NCBI GenBank assembly: GCA_015501075.1
Contig: JADNYJ010000455.1
Location: 1-25,397, forward strand
Length of the DNA: 25,397 nt
Direction of reading: 5' to 3'
Source: Gymnopilus junonius
Lineage: Eukaryota > Basidiomycota > Agaricomycetes > Agaricales > Galerinaceae
In this document: positions 10,452-21,100 of the stretch, in pieces
Layout of the letters: each line of letters opens with the position of its first letter
How positions within the stretch are numbered: position 1 is the stretch's first letter
Notes under the pieces: model-generated
What the model was told of the DNA's origin: nothing
Seen by the model: the letters and a program-made list of their open reading frames with translations, nothing else
Databases searched by the model: none
Position numbers and translations under genes: made by a program

Positions 10452-11654
10452 CTAAAACTCGAGAAATTGGTATGCAACGGGATCGAAACGTTGCTCAAAA
10501 GTAGAATCACGTTCTTGACCAGTCAGGCCTGGTATCTCCTCGGGAGGAGGTAGAGGGAGGTGTAAGAAATGCCTAGTATCATCAACGGAGGAGGTCCGAG
10601 GTATAATCGGAGCCTGGAAAAAGGAATTAGATTTTAGTCAAAAAAAAGCTGGAAAAAGGCTTACATTAATCTCTCGACGTTCAAGGGCATCCCAATCTAC
10701 ACCTCTGAACCATGGATGATCGAGGACATCCTGGGGCCCACCTATCATATTGCCTAGACGTTTGGTGCGATCTGGAATGAGAAAAGCTTTGATGAGATCG
10801 CGGGATAGTTTGTCCATGCTTCTGGGCCAGTGGATGTGACCATTGAGGATCTTTTCGTAAATTCCATAGGGAGACTCATCGAAGAAGGGCGGGTACCCAA
10901 CCAGCATCTCGTAGCATAGCACACCGCAGGCCCACCAGTCAGCAGCTTTGCCGTGACCATCAGATTGAATAATTTCTGGAGCCAAATACTCTGGGGTGCC
11001 GCATAGGGTCCAGGTACGGTCGTCAACGATTTTAGCGAAACCAAAGTCGGTGAGTCGCAGGTAACCACGTGAGTCCAAGAGGAGATTTTCAGGCTTGAGA
11101 TCACGGTAAATTATATTGAAAGAATGGAGGTACTTGAGAGCAAGAATAATAGTGGCGAGATAAAATCGGGTGACGTCCGGAGTGAAGCGCTGGGCTCGAC
11201 GGAGATGTGTAAAGAGCTCACCACCAGGGACATAGGACATGAGCATGTACACGTTGAGGCTGTCCTGAAAGGTAGCAAAGAGGTCTACGACGAAAGGGTG
11301 GTGTACACGAGAGAGGATGTATCGCTCTGCGTTGACGTGCTCTACTTGGCGGAGACGGACGATCTCTGTTTTGCGGAGAATTTTCATAGCAAAATAGCTC
11401 TGAGTGCCAGACTGAGAGCTGGAACCTACGTGGCGAACGAGGAGGACCTTGCCAAAAGTACCGGTGCCTCAAAAAAAGAGTGAGAAAAGAAGAAGAGGGA
11501 AGTGAAAAAGAAAAGGTATACCGAGAGTTCCGCGCACCTCGAAATCAGAAAGCTTGATCCCGGAACGCTGGAGATGGACCATTTCGTCTTCCAAAAGACG
11601 CTGGGGCCTGGTTGGGGACGACTCATCCTCGACTGTGTCGGTGTCGACATCCAT
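10452..11654 (-). CDS. cAMP-dependent protein kinase catalytic subunit (PKA, AGC family)
   Basis: A Ser/Thr kinase released by cAMP from its regulatory subunit; in fungi it controls growth, nutrient response and development. With the Met at 11654 the exons are 11654-11522, 11467-10665 and 10613-10452, 365 residues. Kinase marks are the glycine loop GTGTFG (45-50), AMK with catalytic Lys73, YRDLKPEN with Asp167, DFG (185-187), the activation loop RTWTLCGTPEYLAPE with Thr196 as the PDK1-type site, and the LGNM...DVLDHPWFRGVDW region. The AGC tail ends in QRFDPVAYQFLEF, a PKA-type C-terminal hydrophobic motif lacking a phosphorylatable residue. The N-terminus is uncertain. A frame at 11866 (MPSPPLLLARSLSLPSDRFQ) looks coding and would join this one if the C6 run near 11768-11773 were one base longer. 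Kinase domain intact. Confidence 0.93.
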
Positions 11655-11912
11655 GAGGTCTGTGGTGGAGATGTGAGGGACGACGGGCTGGGAGTCCGGT
11701 GTGTGATGGTCGGAGACTTGCTGAGAATGGTCTGGGAGACATTGGGAACTTTGAGCAGGAGACAGAGGGGGGTGAGGGGAGCATCTGTGCCGACGATGCG
11801 GGGGTCCTGGAAGCGGTCAGAGGGGAGAGAAAGAGAGCGGGCAAGTAACAGAGGGGGAGAAGGCATAAGAGGATAATTAGAGTGGCCCTTGCCAAAGGAC
11901 TTAAGAGAGTGG

Positions 11913-11943
11913 TGTCACATGTCACATCACTCCGTTGTCACAT
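11913..11943. repeat. Three TGTCACAT direct repeats upstream of PKA
   Basis: The octamer TGTCACAT occurs at 11913-11920, 11920-11927 and 11936-11943, all in the same orientation, within 31 bp. It lies about 50 bp above the upstream candidate PKA start (11866) and just beyond the end of the dioxygenase gene. It may be a factor-binding cluster for the PKA promoter; no factor is assigned. Confidence 0.5.
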
Positions 11944-11981
11944 CCGTCTCATAGTGATCGATTGACAGAAATCAAATCAAA

Positions 11982-13078
11982 TCAGATTCCAAACACAAAC
12001 GATGCCAGGCCGTACAAATCCAGAATTGTCCTCACTCTTCCCCCTTCCCCAGCACCAGCTGCTACATACAACGGCACAAAATGGTCCTCACGCGGGTGCG
12101 ATGCCCGGAATCCCCGGTGTCCAATCAGCCTATCATCTTCGCCTTCGCTCCTTCTCAGACTCTGTCCCAAGCGCTGAGTGGATCGCTCTGTCAAACTCCT
12201 TGTGCAGCTCCCCCGCGGTTTCTGGCGTAAACGACGACCAGTCTCTAAGGTTATGAGCCGTCAGGCCTCCTGAAAGTATCAGGATGCCCTCTTCCCTGTC
12301 GTCATTTATTTCTGTCACTCCCTAGGCGACTCATCTCTCAACTTGGTTACGCACCGTAGACCTGCTAGCGCTTTGCCGGCCTCCCAGTTCTTCTCGGGGT
12401 CCATGCTCGAGTCGATCGACACTTGCACAATCGGAATGTCAGTGAATTCCTCTCCAAACATGATTCGGAATGGCACAAAGACTCCATGGTCCAAACCTGG
12501 TCCGAGGAAGCCGCGTCCATCTTCACCACGGCCCTCCTCGACCGTTGTCGTTCTTGCCTTGTACCCTGCCTTGAATAGAAAGTACCATCATTCTCCACTC
12601 GATGAGAGGTTTTTTTTACGGCTGACCTGTTTGTACAACTCGACAATCCGTTGCGCGAGCTTTGAGTCTCCCTTTGATTTGAACTTGAGTTGGTAGAGCT
12701 CAGGCGGAAAACCATAGTAGTCCATCAAGAGCGGGTTCTCGGCGTAATCCGTCACTGACAGTTATGCCTCCAGAATTAATATCGCATGGCAGCATTTGCC
12801 TATGAAAAGCACTTGCCTAGGCGCTCGCCCTTGGTCTCCCAGTGTGCACTGAAGACGACAATGCCTTTGGGCTTGTACTTTTGTAGCAGCGTCGGGCCAA
12901 ATTCGGCTAGGAACTGAGCGAGAGGGCCTTTTGACCCTTGGTACGCTGCCATGGGCCCGCCAAATCTTCCACCTTCAGGGGCAGCCAGCATAGGAGAGCC
13001 ATGAGCAAAGAAGAAGGCGGGGATGTTCTCGGGGGTGGAAGGGAGAGCCTGTAGAGCTTGGTGCCAGGAGGTTGACAT
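11982..13078 (-). CDS. LigB-type extradiol dioxygenase (DOPA dioxygenase family), one frame slip
   Basis: A non-heme iron ring-opening enzyme; relatives in fungi and plants cleave DOPA (4,5 or 2,3) on the route to betalain-type pigments. Iron-ligand regions are visible: FFFAHGSPML, VVFSAHWET, LDHGVFVPF and GGLTAHNLRDW. Exons are 13078-12817, 12754-12627, 12569-12355 and 12295-11982. The first intron (12755-12816) is GC-AG with a perfect G|GCAAGT donor and restores ERLVTDYAENPLLMDYYGF; the other two are GT-AG. In the last exon the frame slips by one base near 12134-12142, between LGTESEKERR and the C-terminal HRGFRASHPREDHFVPLYVA...LYGLASFVFGI; a 31-nt intron is the less likely alternative. 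An in-frame Met at 13183 would add a hydrophobic N-terminus. The exact substrate cannot be read from the sequence. Confidence 0.9.
12755..12816 (-). other. GC-AG intron in the dioxygenase gene
   Basis: A 62-nt intron, donor CTAG|GCAAGTGC and acceptor TGTCAG|TGACGG. The GCAAGT donor is the standard consensus for natural GC-AG introns, which compensate for the C at +2 with strong flanking bases. Splicing here joins two conserved family segments in frame. Confidence 0.85.
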
Positions 13079-13337
13079 GGTGTTCAGATATAGCAAAGCT
13101 TGTATTCGAGAACGAATAGGAGATAGAATGATTGCTGAAATCAGAGCTAACAACAAGAAGAGAGCGTCAAGGTGGCGAAGCATACAGTGCAGGCAGGGGG
13201 CTTTATATCTTATCTGTTTAAATAGTTTTATTTGCAAGCATCTCCTGCTGACAATTGGATATGACAAATCAGAATTATGTACTTGGCCTGTACATAATGC
13301 GTATGCTGTCATCTGTAGACTGTTACTATCTTGCTCA
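13079..13337. promoter_or_regulatory. Divergent promoter, dioxygenase / TFB3
   Basis: Space between divergent starts. A TATA-like element reading ATATAAAG on the minus strand lies at about 13203-13210, about 125 bp upstream of the dioxygenase Met at 13078 and only about 20 bp above the in-frame Met at 13183. This spacing favours the downstream start. Confidence 0.4.
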
Positions 13338-14711
13338 ATGTCAAATCGACCATCTGCTGCAGGCGGTTGGCTTCAAGGCAAGACTGTTCGCAAAGGCGGC
13401 GCCCTTTCTTCCAATTCGCATACACGCTCTTCCACCCCGCAAGTACAGAGCACCTCAACAACCATCTTTGGAGGTGGTGTCAAGGATGCATCAGGCAGGA
13501 CTACGGAGTACTTTGTGTGTCTTAACCTGCCATGTTATTCCTAATCGTTTTCTTATCTCGAATCTCAGTCTATGGATGATCAATGTCCTGTTTGCAAGAG
13601 TGACAGGTACTTGAACCCCAAGCTTCGCCTTCTCGTCAGTTCTTGCTACCACAAAATGTTCGTTCTTCGCATCGTGGTTGCGTGCTGCGATGCTCACAGT
13701 CATACCAGGTGCGAATCTTGCATAGATCGTCTCTTCACTCTAGGTCCAGCCCCATGTCCTATATGCAATAAAATTCTCCGTAAACTGGCCTTCACACCAC
13801 AGACATTTGAAGATTTATCAGTCGAGAAGGAAGTCGCGATCCGGAGGCGAATTGCAAAAGAGTACGTCCGCAAGCCAAAACGCGTCCGTTATTCTGCTTG
13901 ACTTTATTTTCTAGGTTTAACAAGCGTCGAGACGATTTTCCTGACCTGCGTTCATATAACGATTACCTCGAAGAAGTCGAAGATATAAGTGCGTCCTTGC
14001 TTATAGCATGTGTCTTCATTGTCCTCATATTCTTCACAGCATTCAACCTCATCAATGAGATAAACATACCCCAGACTGAAGCTCGGATAGCAGCCTATCG
14101 TGCCGAGAACGCTGCCCTCATTGAACTCAATATTCAACGCGATGAAGCGTATGCGCAGGCCTTGCGAGAGCAAGAAGAAGCAGAGCGGCACGAACGAGAA
14201 TTACGCGCATCTCAGCTACGACGCGAAGAAGAAGAAGAACGGGAAGAACGGGAAAAGGATAAGCGTGAAATCATTGACAAGCTTGAGACAAGTGACAAAA
14301 GCGCCGCTAAACTTATCGCAAAAAGCAGGGCGAATGCCCTCAAGCGGTCCTCGGCTCGGGCAGCTTCAAATAACGTCGTCCAAAGTAATGCAAAACTGTT
14401 GCGCACGAGAGCCGCAACCGATATACCTGACGTTCCTCACGTTCCTTTCAACGACAACTATTATTCTTATGAGGATAAATACGAGCTCAGGTCAGGATTA
14501 CGATGACTTCTTCAGCGAGGCAGTGAGAAAAGACCGCGAGGGAATAATGAGGGCAGGCGGTTATATGATTGAAGAAGCTTGGGAACGGGCCCTAAGGTGC
14601 GCAGTGGCTGGCCTGGATCTGCCGCCCCTTACAGGTCTTGATGGAGTACCTGAATCATTGCCGGCGATAGACTCGTCTGGAGACGTAATCATGGCTGTGG
14701 CTTCGGGATAA
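13338..14711 (+). CDS. TFB3: CDK-activating kinase assembly factor TFB3 / MAT1 (TFIIH subunit), one frame slip
   Basis: Holds CDK7/Kin28 and cyclin H/Ccl1 together and anchors the kinase to TFIIH, for transcription initiation and repair. The N-terminal RING finger is complete after splicing: CPVCKSDRYLNP, SCYHKMCESCI and PCPICNKILRK give the C3HC4 ligands. It is followed by the diagnostic AKEFNKRRDDFPDLRSYNDY, EVEDITFNLINEINIPQTEA and a long charged coiled coil rich in Glu/Arg. Exons are 13338-13514, 13569-13657, 13709-13861, 13915-13988 and 14040-14711, all with GT-AG introns. The C-terminal CDK/cyclin-binding part (YDDFFSEAVRKDREGIMRAG onward) lies in the +1 frame after a slip near 14486-14497, where the main frame meets a stop at 14504. 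The start is preceded by a 41-residue low-complexity leader, usual in basidiomycetes. Confidence 0.92.
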
Positions 14712-14857
14712 GGACGCATGTACGTATTATTTGTTAGTACGGTATCAAATTGTATATGAACCGTGTATGTATAAATGGGTGCTCTCGATGTGTAATAATA
14801 ATGTGTCTTGTACAGTGTTCCTTATATCGAGTAGAAATATAAATGGGAGCAGAACCT

Positions 14858-16564
14858 TCAGATTATTCTTATACTTTGGACTTCTTTTCTCTGCATCCGT
14901 TCGTAATCAGTCAAGGGAGCCGTCATGGGAAAATACAGGATCTGGTATTCTTTCTTTTTGCTACGTGATCGTAAGCCACTGAAGGTGTCCCAGCATAATA
15001 CCACGTACCCTAAAGCTTTGGGTTCCAAGCGAAATTTCTTCACTATGCCATGTAGATCAAGTTCTTTGTCTTCCACAGTCCCAGACCGTTTACGCTTCAA
15101 GGAATGTGTTGAGCCCGAGTCGTTTGCTCTGGAGTCATTCTGTACAGATGCCAGCCTGAAAGTTGAAATTGCTGCTTTGCGGACATCCAAACTTGGCTTA
15201 CTTTGAATGAAAACATTCGGTATTAATTGTCTGAGAGGGAAGAATGACATAACGTACTGCGCTGGATCGAAAACCAAGAGACTAGTCATCCCATTCTTGT
15301 CGACTTCATATCCCACCACGGTTTTGGAATGCCCGTCGTGTGCAATATGAGGGTGGCTTGTCCGTGTTGATGACTGGCGAGGTCTCGAGAGACTCGAATG
15401 CGTTCATCGGTTTCTCAATGATTTGCTCCGGAGTAAAATATTGACCACCCAGTTGATGACCACATCCGAAATTTTGACTGAAAGGCTCTTGAGAACGATA
15501 ACATTTCGGCAGAGCAGAAGAATTCACATGAGAATCTTTTGTGATTGAAAGTCCACTAGCTCTGCCCTGTGTTGGCCACTGTTGGCCAGATACGGAGATA
15601 GTAGACGAGATGACCCACGGTATGGCCCGAGATATGAATGCAACCCAAAGATCTACAGAAAAAAATATCGTGTCGCTACACCCTGCTCAACGCGACGTAA
15701 GAGGCACCTACCAGAGGTTCCAATCCATTTGTGGGTATTAACCAACCTTTTTAATTGCTGTTGGCCGTCAGGATCAAAGCCTGTTGCGGTGTGTTGGAGA
15801 GGAAGGATCAATGAAAGTAAAGTTGCCTACCCTCTTTCCAAGCCGCCTCTATCCAAGTCTGTAGATTTCTGATACCGGGGGAAATTGGGAAATCCAAGAG
15901 CGGAGGATATAAAGGTTGTTTCTCTGATTCATTAGAACCGTGCAGGCCATGAGGAAGTTACGATACCTAGAGATTTCAGTAGGCAGCAGTGAATGTAGAG
16001 CACGAGCGCACCCGCATCCCCAACCAGCGTCCCATGGTTCCCTATTAACATGCACAGCAGTGTCGCAACAAAGGACAGCTCGACGAATGTATCCTCTAGC
16101 ATGGCCTTAAGCAGTCCTTTTCGAAGCAGGGGTACAAGTCCTTCGCATTTGTTCAGCCTACCATGCCTTTGAGGTAAACATGAACGTACCAGGCGTATAG
16201 CTGGGAGGGGGCGGGAGTACTTTGCGCTGCATGCCAAAAGACATCTGTTTCTTTATTGCAAGGAAAAGGGCTCTTTCTGAATCTTGGCTTAGAAGCATTT
16301 GGATCGGGTCCCGACTTTCTGAGTGGCACCAGGAGGGTTGAGGCAGTCCGTTGACCTGTGGATTGAATACATTTAAATTGACATTCAAACCTGGAGGCAA
16401 GATATGTCAAAAACCTTCGTGTGGGGCATCAATGTCGTTGATAAAATGGTGCTCATAATGAGCTTCCCGCTGAGAAATGGAAAGCCAGCGTAGCTCAGCG
16501 AAACAGAACATGCATTCCAGTGACACTGATTGGGAGTCTTGGCGAGTGTTCTAAACGAGAACAT
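14858..16564 (-). CDS. C78-family peptidase, ZUP1/Mug105-like deubiquitinase, heavily frame-broken
   Basis: Family C78 cysteine peptidases include UFM1-specific proteases and the K63-chain deubiquitinase ZUP1 (S. pombe Mug105). An N-terminal zinc-finger-like segment, CMFCFAEL...QREAHYEHHF, lies near 16400-16515. The catalytic parts follow: the Cys motif WDAGWGCG joined by an intron to YRNFLMACTVLM, PLLDFPISPGIRNLQTWIEA, KWIGTSDLWVAF, the His motif HDGHSKTVVGYE, the Asp in LLVFDPA, and the C-terminal YQILYFPMTAPLTD. Introns are GT-AG; one of 48 nt (14961-15008) is frame-neutral. The frame must slip at about five places: 15343-15350, 15533-15541, 15921-15926, 16102-16111 and 16205-16216. The catalytic residues survive. 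The start is not settled; 16564 is the nearest ATG but is not in the zinc-finger frame. This is either an error-rich consensus or a decaying gene. Confidence 0.75.
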
Positions 16565-16739
16565 TTCTTTGCTTCTGTATAGATTGAGAAGTAAACAATG
16601 AGAGACAGAGTTGATGATATACGCACTTAATTACTTAATTGACTTGGAAGCGCGTATCGACGAATAGGTCATGTGACAGTGCCATTGGAATTCTGGACGC
16701 GCGTCCTCGAGGGAACCAATATATTCTTTCTTCCTTACC
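16565..16739. promoter_or_regulatory. Divergent promoter, C78 peptidase / proteasome alpha4
   Basis: About 175 bp between divergent starts. It contains an AT-rich stretch with the repeated unit ACTTAATT (16624-16640) and an E-box-like GTCATGTGAC at 16669-16678. I did not find a yeast-type proteasome control element (GGTGGCAAA). The boundary on the peptidase side is uncertain because its first exon is unresolved. Confidence 0.4.
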
Positions 16740-17955
16740 ATGTCCAGGTCATACGATCGCGGTACGACGCTTGTTGCTGTCATAATTATCTTGCTGATAA
16801 AATGTTTCAATCAAGCCCTTACCGTTTTCTCTCCCGACGGTCACTTGTTCCAGGTTTGATTGTACACATCGATCGCGACTTGTGCTGAATTTCGCGCCCT
16901 ATTTAAGGTCGAATATGCTCTCGAGGCAGTCAGAAAGGGGACCTGTGCTGTAAGCTACTTCTTTGTAGTATTCGGTGATTATTAATTTCACTTCTATCAT
17001 CAGGTTGGCGTACGCGCAAAGACGTTGTAGTGCTCGGTGTTGAGAAGAAGTCAATTCTCCAACTCCAAGATCCAAGAACTGTTCGCAAAGTGGTTATGTT
17101 GGATGACCATGTATGCCTCGCATTTGCGGGTGCGTCACCTACCTTATTTGTTTCTTGCTCTTGCTTCACCCCTCGTACAGGTTTGACCGCAGATGGAAGA
17201 GTCCTGATTGATAAAGCACGTATCGAATGTCAAAGCCATCGTCTTACCGTGGAAGATCCTGTCACTGTAGAATATATCACAAGACACATCGCTGGAATTC
17301 AACAGGTTCGTGTCATCCTAGAGCCCAACAACGCTTACTACAACTCTGATTTTCTAGAGATATACTCAATCTGGGGGTGTTAGACCATTCGGAATTTCTA
17401 CCCTTATTGTTGGATTCGACCCTCACGACGCCAAGCCTCGTTTATATCAGACCGAACCTAGTGGAATCTACAGTGCATGGAAAGTAGGTCTCATATCTTC
17501 TTCAAAAAAGAAAATATTTATTCAAATGCGTAGGCGAACGCCATTGGTCGATCCTCGAAGACCGTGAGGGAGTTCTTGGAAAAAAATCACCGTGACGACA
17601 TGACGAGAGAAGAGAGTATCAAATTAACAGTCAAGAGCTTGCTGGAAGTCGTCCAGACCGGCGCCAAGAATATCGAGATCAGCGTGATGGAAAGTTACGG
17701 AAAAGTCACTGTAAGTAGTATGATAAGTTCAAGATGTCATTCACCAAATACTTTTCAGAATCTTGAGCTTGCGGAAATTGAGGCGATTGTTTCAGAAATC
17801 GAGCGCGAGAAGGAAGCAGGTTTGTTTTGAACTCAATACCAATAAGTGACATATGACAGCTGATTTGCTTTCGTTCAGAGGCAGAAAGGAAACGGTCGAG
17901 ATTAGCCGCCACTGCTGCAGGTCAAGCAGCTATGACCCAACGCTCTGGGGAGTAA
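16740..17955 (+). CDS. PRE6: 20S proteasome subunit alpha4 (PRE6/PSMA7), one frame slip
   Basis: A non-catalytic subunit of the outer alpha ring of the 20S proteasome. The start is [20 protein letters not shown], the classic alpha-subunit N-terminus (YDR...[13 protein letters not shown]). Nine exons are read: 16740-16761, 16816-16853, 16908-16949, 17004-17129, 17181-17305, 17358-17483, 17534-17710, 17759-17819 and 17879-17955. Family landmarks are [19 protein letters not shown], the alpha4 stretch [57 protein letters not shown] and the basic C-terminal tail. In the fourth exon one base is missing near 17018-17022, between AVGVRAK and [19 protein letters not shown] where GCAAAGGACG would keep the frame. 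All other junctions are clean. Confidence 0.94.
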
Positions 17956-18121
17956 ATTTTTATCGACTGCCACTTGTACTTTTATTACTCCCGGTGAATG
18001 AGAATTACTAGGTGTTACGTAAGCTACTATAGTATTTACTAAGTACCCCTTGATGATCGAGACGTGTTCATAGTCGTGGTCAGTGGCAGTGAAAGTCGCG
18101 TCTCCTCTGTGCAGAACCACC

Positions 18122-21100
18122 ATGTACCAGCTTAATCTAAGGCACTCGTCCACTCCTGAGTTGTTGAAGCATATACTACTCTCAGAAATTCTGTTTGTCA
18201 CTTCCGTCATGCGGAAAAACTCCCGTTGGGCGTCGTCTACGGTAGTGATGACGGTCAGAGATTCACCTGCTCTTGGAACCAACATGGGACTAAGAATCTC
18301 ATCGCCGGCCCATCATATGCGTCTCTCTGGAAGAGGTAGCAAGGAAGCTGAGCTCATGGCAGGTTTCCTGGAGCTCAAAAGGGGCATAAAGGAAATGCAC
18401 GGTCTGTCTTTCAGTTCTGAGCCTGGTAGTCTGTCGATTGCCTTACCCTATAATCAGATATTCGACAGGCCGAATTGCCAGATATCCTTGCTCCCTTTTT
18501 TTCCATTCTTCGCTCACCACTCTCAACGGGACCGATTACATCTGCTGCACTCTCCGCCCTTCATAGCTTCTTCATATGCGGCTTAATTGCTCCAGAATCT
18601 CGTTCACTAGAAGCAGCTTTGATGGAACTCAGCAGTACCATTTCGCACTGCAAATTTGAAGCCAGTGACTCTTCCGGGGATGAAGTAGTTTTGCTCAAGA
18701 TTATGACTGTGATCCAAGACTGCCTATGTGGATCTGTGGGAGCAGGTTTGGGAGACGTCGAAGTCTGCGAAATGTTAGAAACAGTATTAACAACTTGCTG
18801 TCAAATGCGTCTGAGTGGTACGTCGCATTTTCTTTCAACTAGCAGTTGTCCGACTGACCGTACGTCAGAAACTTTACGTCGGTCAGCAGAGACGACAATG
18901 CATGCCCTGGTTAGGACAGTATTTTCTAAGTTGATTACTCTTGATCCCGAGGAAGAGGAATCCAAGCTTCAAAATGCCCCAGATGACGAAGCAAACGAAG
19001 GGGAGCTTAAAATGTCCGTCACGACAAAAGAAGATATTTCAATCGAGGAACCTTCTGTAGTGGGGACTGGGGAAAAACAAGTTAACTCACAGGAGACACT
19101 GGACGATAACATACCCTCACAAACGCCAACGTCCTTTGCGGCTAGACCAGAATGTATGCTCTGTATACCACATGTTGCCATATTTCTCATACCTTGACTT
19201 TTTAGATGGTCTCCCATCAATCCTGGAGCTATTGCGTGTTCTAGTCAACGTTTTGGACCCTAATGATCAACAGCACACAGATTCAACACGCTTAATGGCT
19301 CTAGGGATTCTAATGCGGCCTTTGAGCAATCTGGCTCAGTTCTTCCACGATTTTCGTCCTAAAAGCGATAATCATTGACCCAGGATGTAAATTTCTCTTC
19401 CAATTGCCCGTTCAGAAAACAACAATATACTCCATCTGGCTCTGCGCACCATTTCCACCATTCTGGACACCATGCGTAAACATTTGAAGCTACAACAGGA
19501 GCTTTTCTGACTTTACCATTGACCGACTAACACCACCCTGATGAGCCATCAGAACAAAGGAAACACACCCATGTTGACCATTGTAAGGCCGAGGTATTCT
19601 CCATCACCGAGACCAGGGACACCCCTGCCTCTAGTCCGCTCTTATGCCGGCTGATAACCCGATGCTGAAAGCATGACTTCATCGCATCCAGGCTTCTAGT
19701 CCCACCTGCAGAGGAGAAATTCGAGATGTCATCCTAGAAACGCTCGCCTTATTGCTGGCCATCCCAGCTTATGGTTGACCTATTCACCAACTATGACTGT
19801 GATATTGATTGTGAAAACTTCGAGAGCTCATCGATTTTCTAACCAAGGTCAGTTATTTTCAATTATTGAATCACTCATTCAGAGTCGAGTCCGGGTCTAC
19901 AGGCTGTTATCCATTGCAGAATACGGGAATACGGAAACCAGAGAAATATGCAGTACATCTGTTTGGAACTTCTTCTTTCCTTTGTGAACGATATGACTAA
20001 TCGAGCAAATGAAGTTAGTTTTTATTGCTTCCTCTTTGCAAATCTTTATTGACTTTACGTATTGGTAGGCATCCGGGCGCGTCTGATTGGCCCTCGGTTA
20101 GAAAGTTGATTTTCCGATATCGACTTCTACTCATGCGTTACATTATAGGATTTTCGGACAGCAGAGTCTCTTCTTGAAGCCAAATCCAGAAAACAACTTA
20201 TCCTGACAGGTGCAGCACGCTTTAATGCCAAGCCCAAGGGAGGAATAGCTTTCCTCGAGGAAAAGAGGCTTATCTACACAGACCTTTCACCCGAGATATC
20301 GAAAGCTCGCAGTCTAGCCTTATTCCTCAAGGGCTCCAATAGGATTGACAAACGTCTCCTTGGCGACTTCCTTTCCAAACCGGACAATCTCGAGCTACTG
20401 AATGAGTATATCAGTCTCTTTGACTTCAAGAATGTACGGTCAATTCTTTACCCTCTTTTTTTCTTATCTCACATGCATCTCAGAAACCAATAGCTGAGGC
20501 TATGCGCGAACTTCTCGAGGCTTTTAGACTACCAGGAGAATCACAGCAGATATCTCGAATTACCGAAACATTCGCTGCTGCGTACTTCGCAGCTGGACCT
20601 GGTACCTATTTCTTGACGTCGAATTATACGCCATCTGAAAATTTCTGCAGCTGAGATCAAGTCTGAAGATGCGACTCATGTGCTTGCATACTCCATCATT
20701 ATGCTCAATACTGACCAACATAATCCGCAAATCAGAGTTTGTCCACTATTTGTCCTTATTGAAACAATACTGAGACTCCCCAAAGAAAAGAATGACGATT
20801 GACGACTACAAGCGAAATCTCAGAGGTGTGAATGATGGTTCAGATTTCTCCGCAGAATTTTTGGTAAGCTTGCCACCACGGTCTGGGCAAAGTCTCATTT
20901 CAAAGTAGCAAAACATCTATGATTCCATTCGGAAACGTGAAATTGTCATGCCTGAGGAACATATCGGACAATTAGGATTTGAATATGCTTGGAAAGAACT
21001 CCTCGCTCGTAGCCGGCAGACAGGTTGGCCCTCTGATAATCTTCTCTCTATTTCATATGGTAACAGAGATTTCTCGAAGGCGAATACATGATCTGCAACA

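Noticed and set aside
11124..11483. 119-codon plus-strand open frame
   Set aside because: Antisense to the PKA kinase domain; the minus-strand kinase motifs explain the sequence.
12134..12164. 31-nt GT-AG intron as an explanation for the dioxygenase frame change
   Set aside because: It is far shorter than the 45-65 nt introns elsewhere in the window, and without it the segment length fits the family; a one-base slip is simpler.
12343..12696. 117-codon plus-strand open frame
   Set aside because: Antisense to the dioxygenase exon carrying LDHGVFVPF.
6349..13078. A catabolic or pigment gene cluster made of the nitronate monooxygenase and the dioxygenase
   Set aside because: They are separated by a WD40 protein and PKA, and no transporter, pathway regulator or companion enzyme is near; both occur singly in mushroom genomes.
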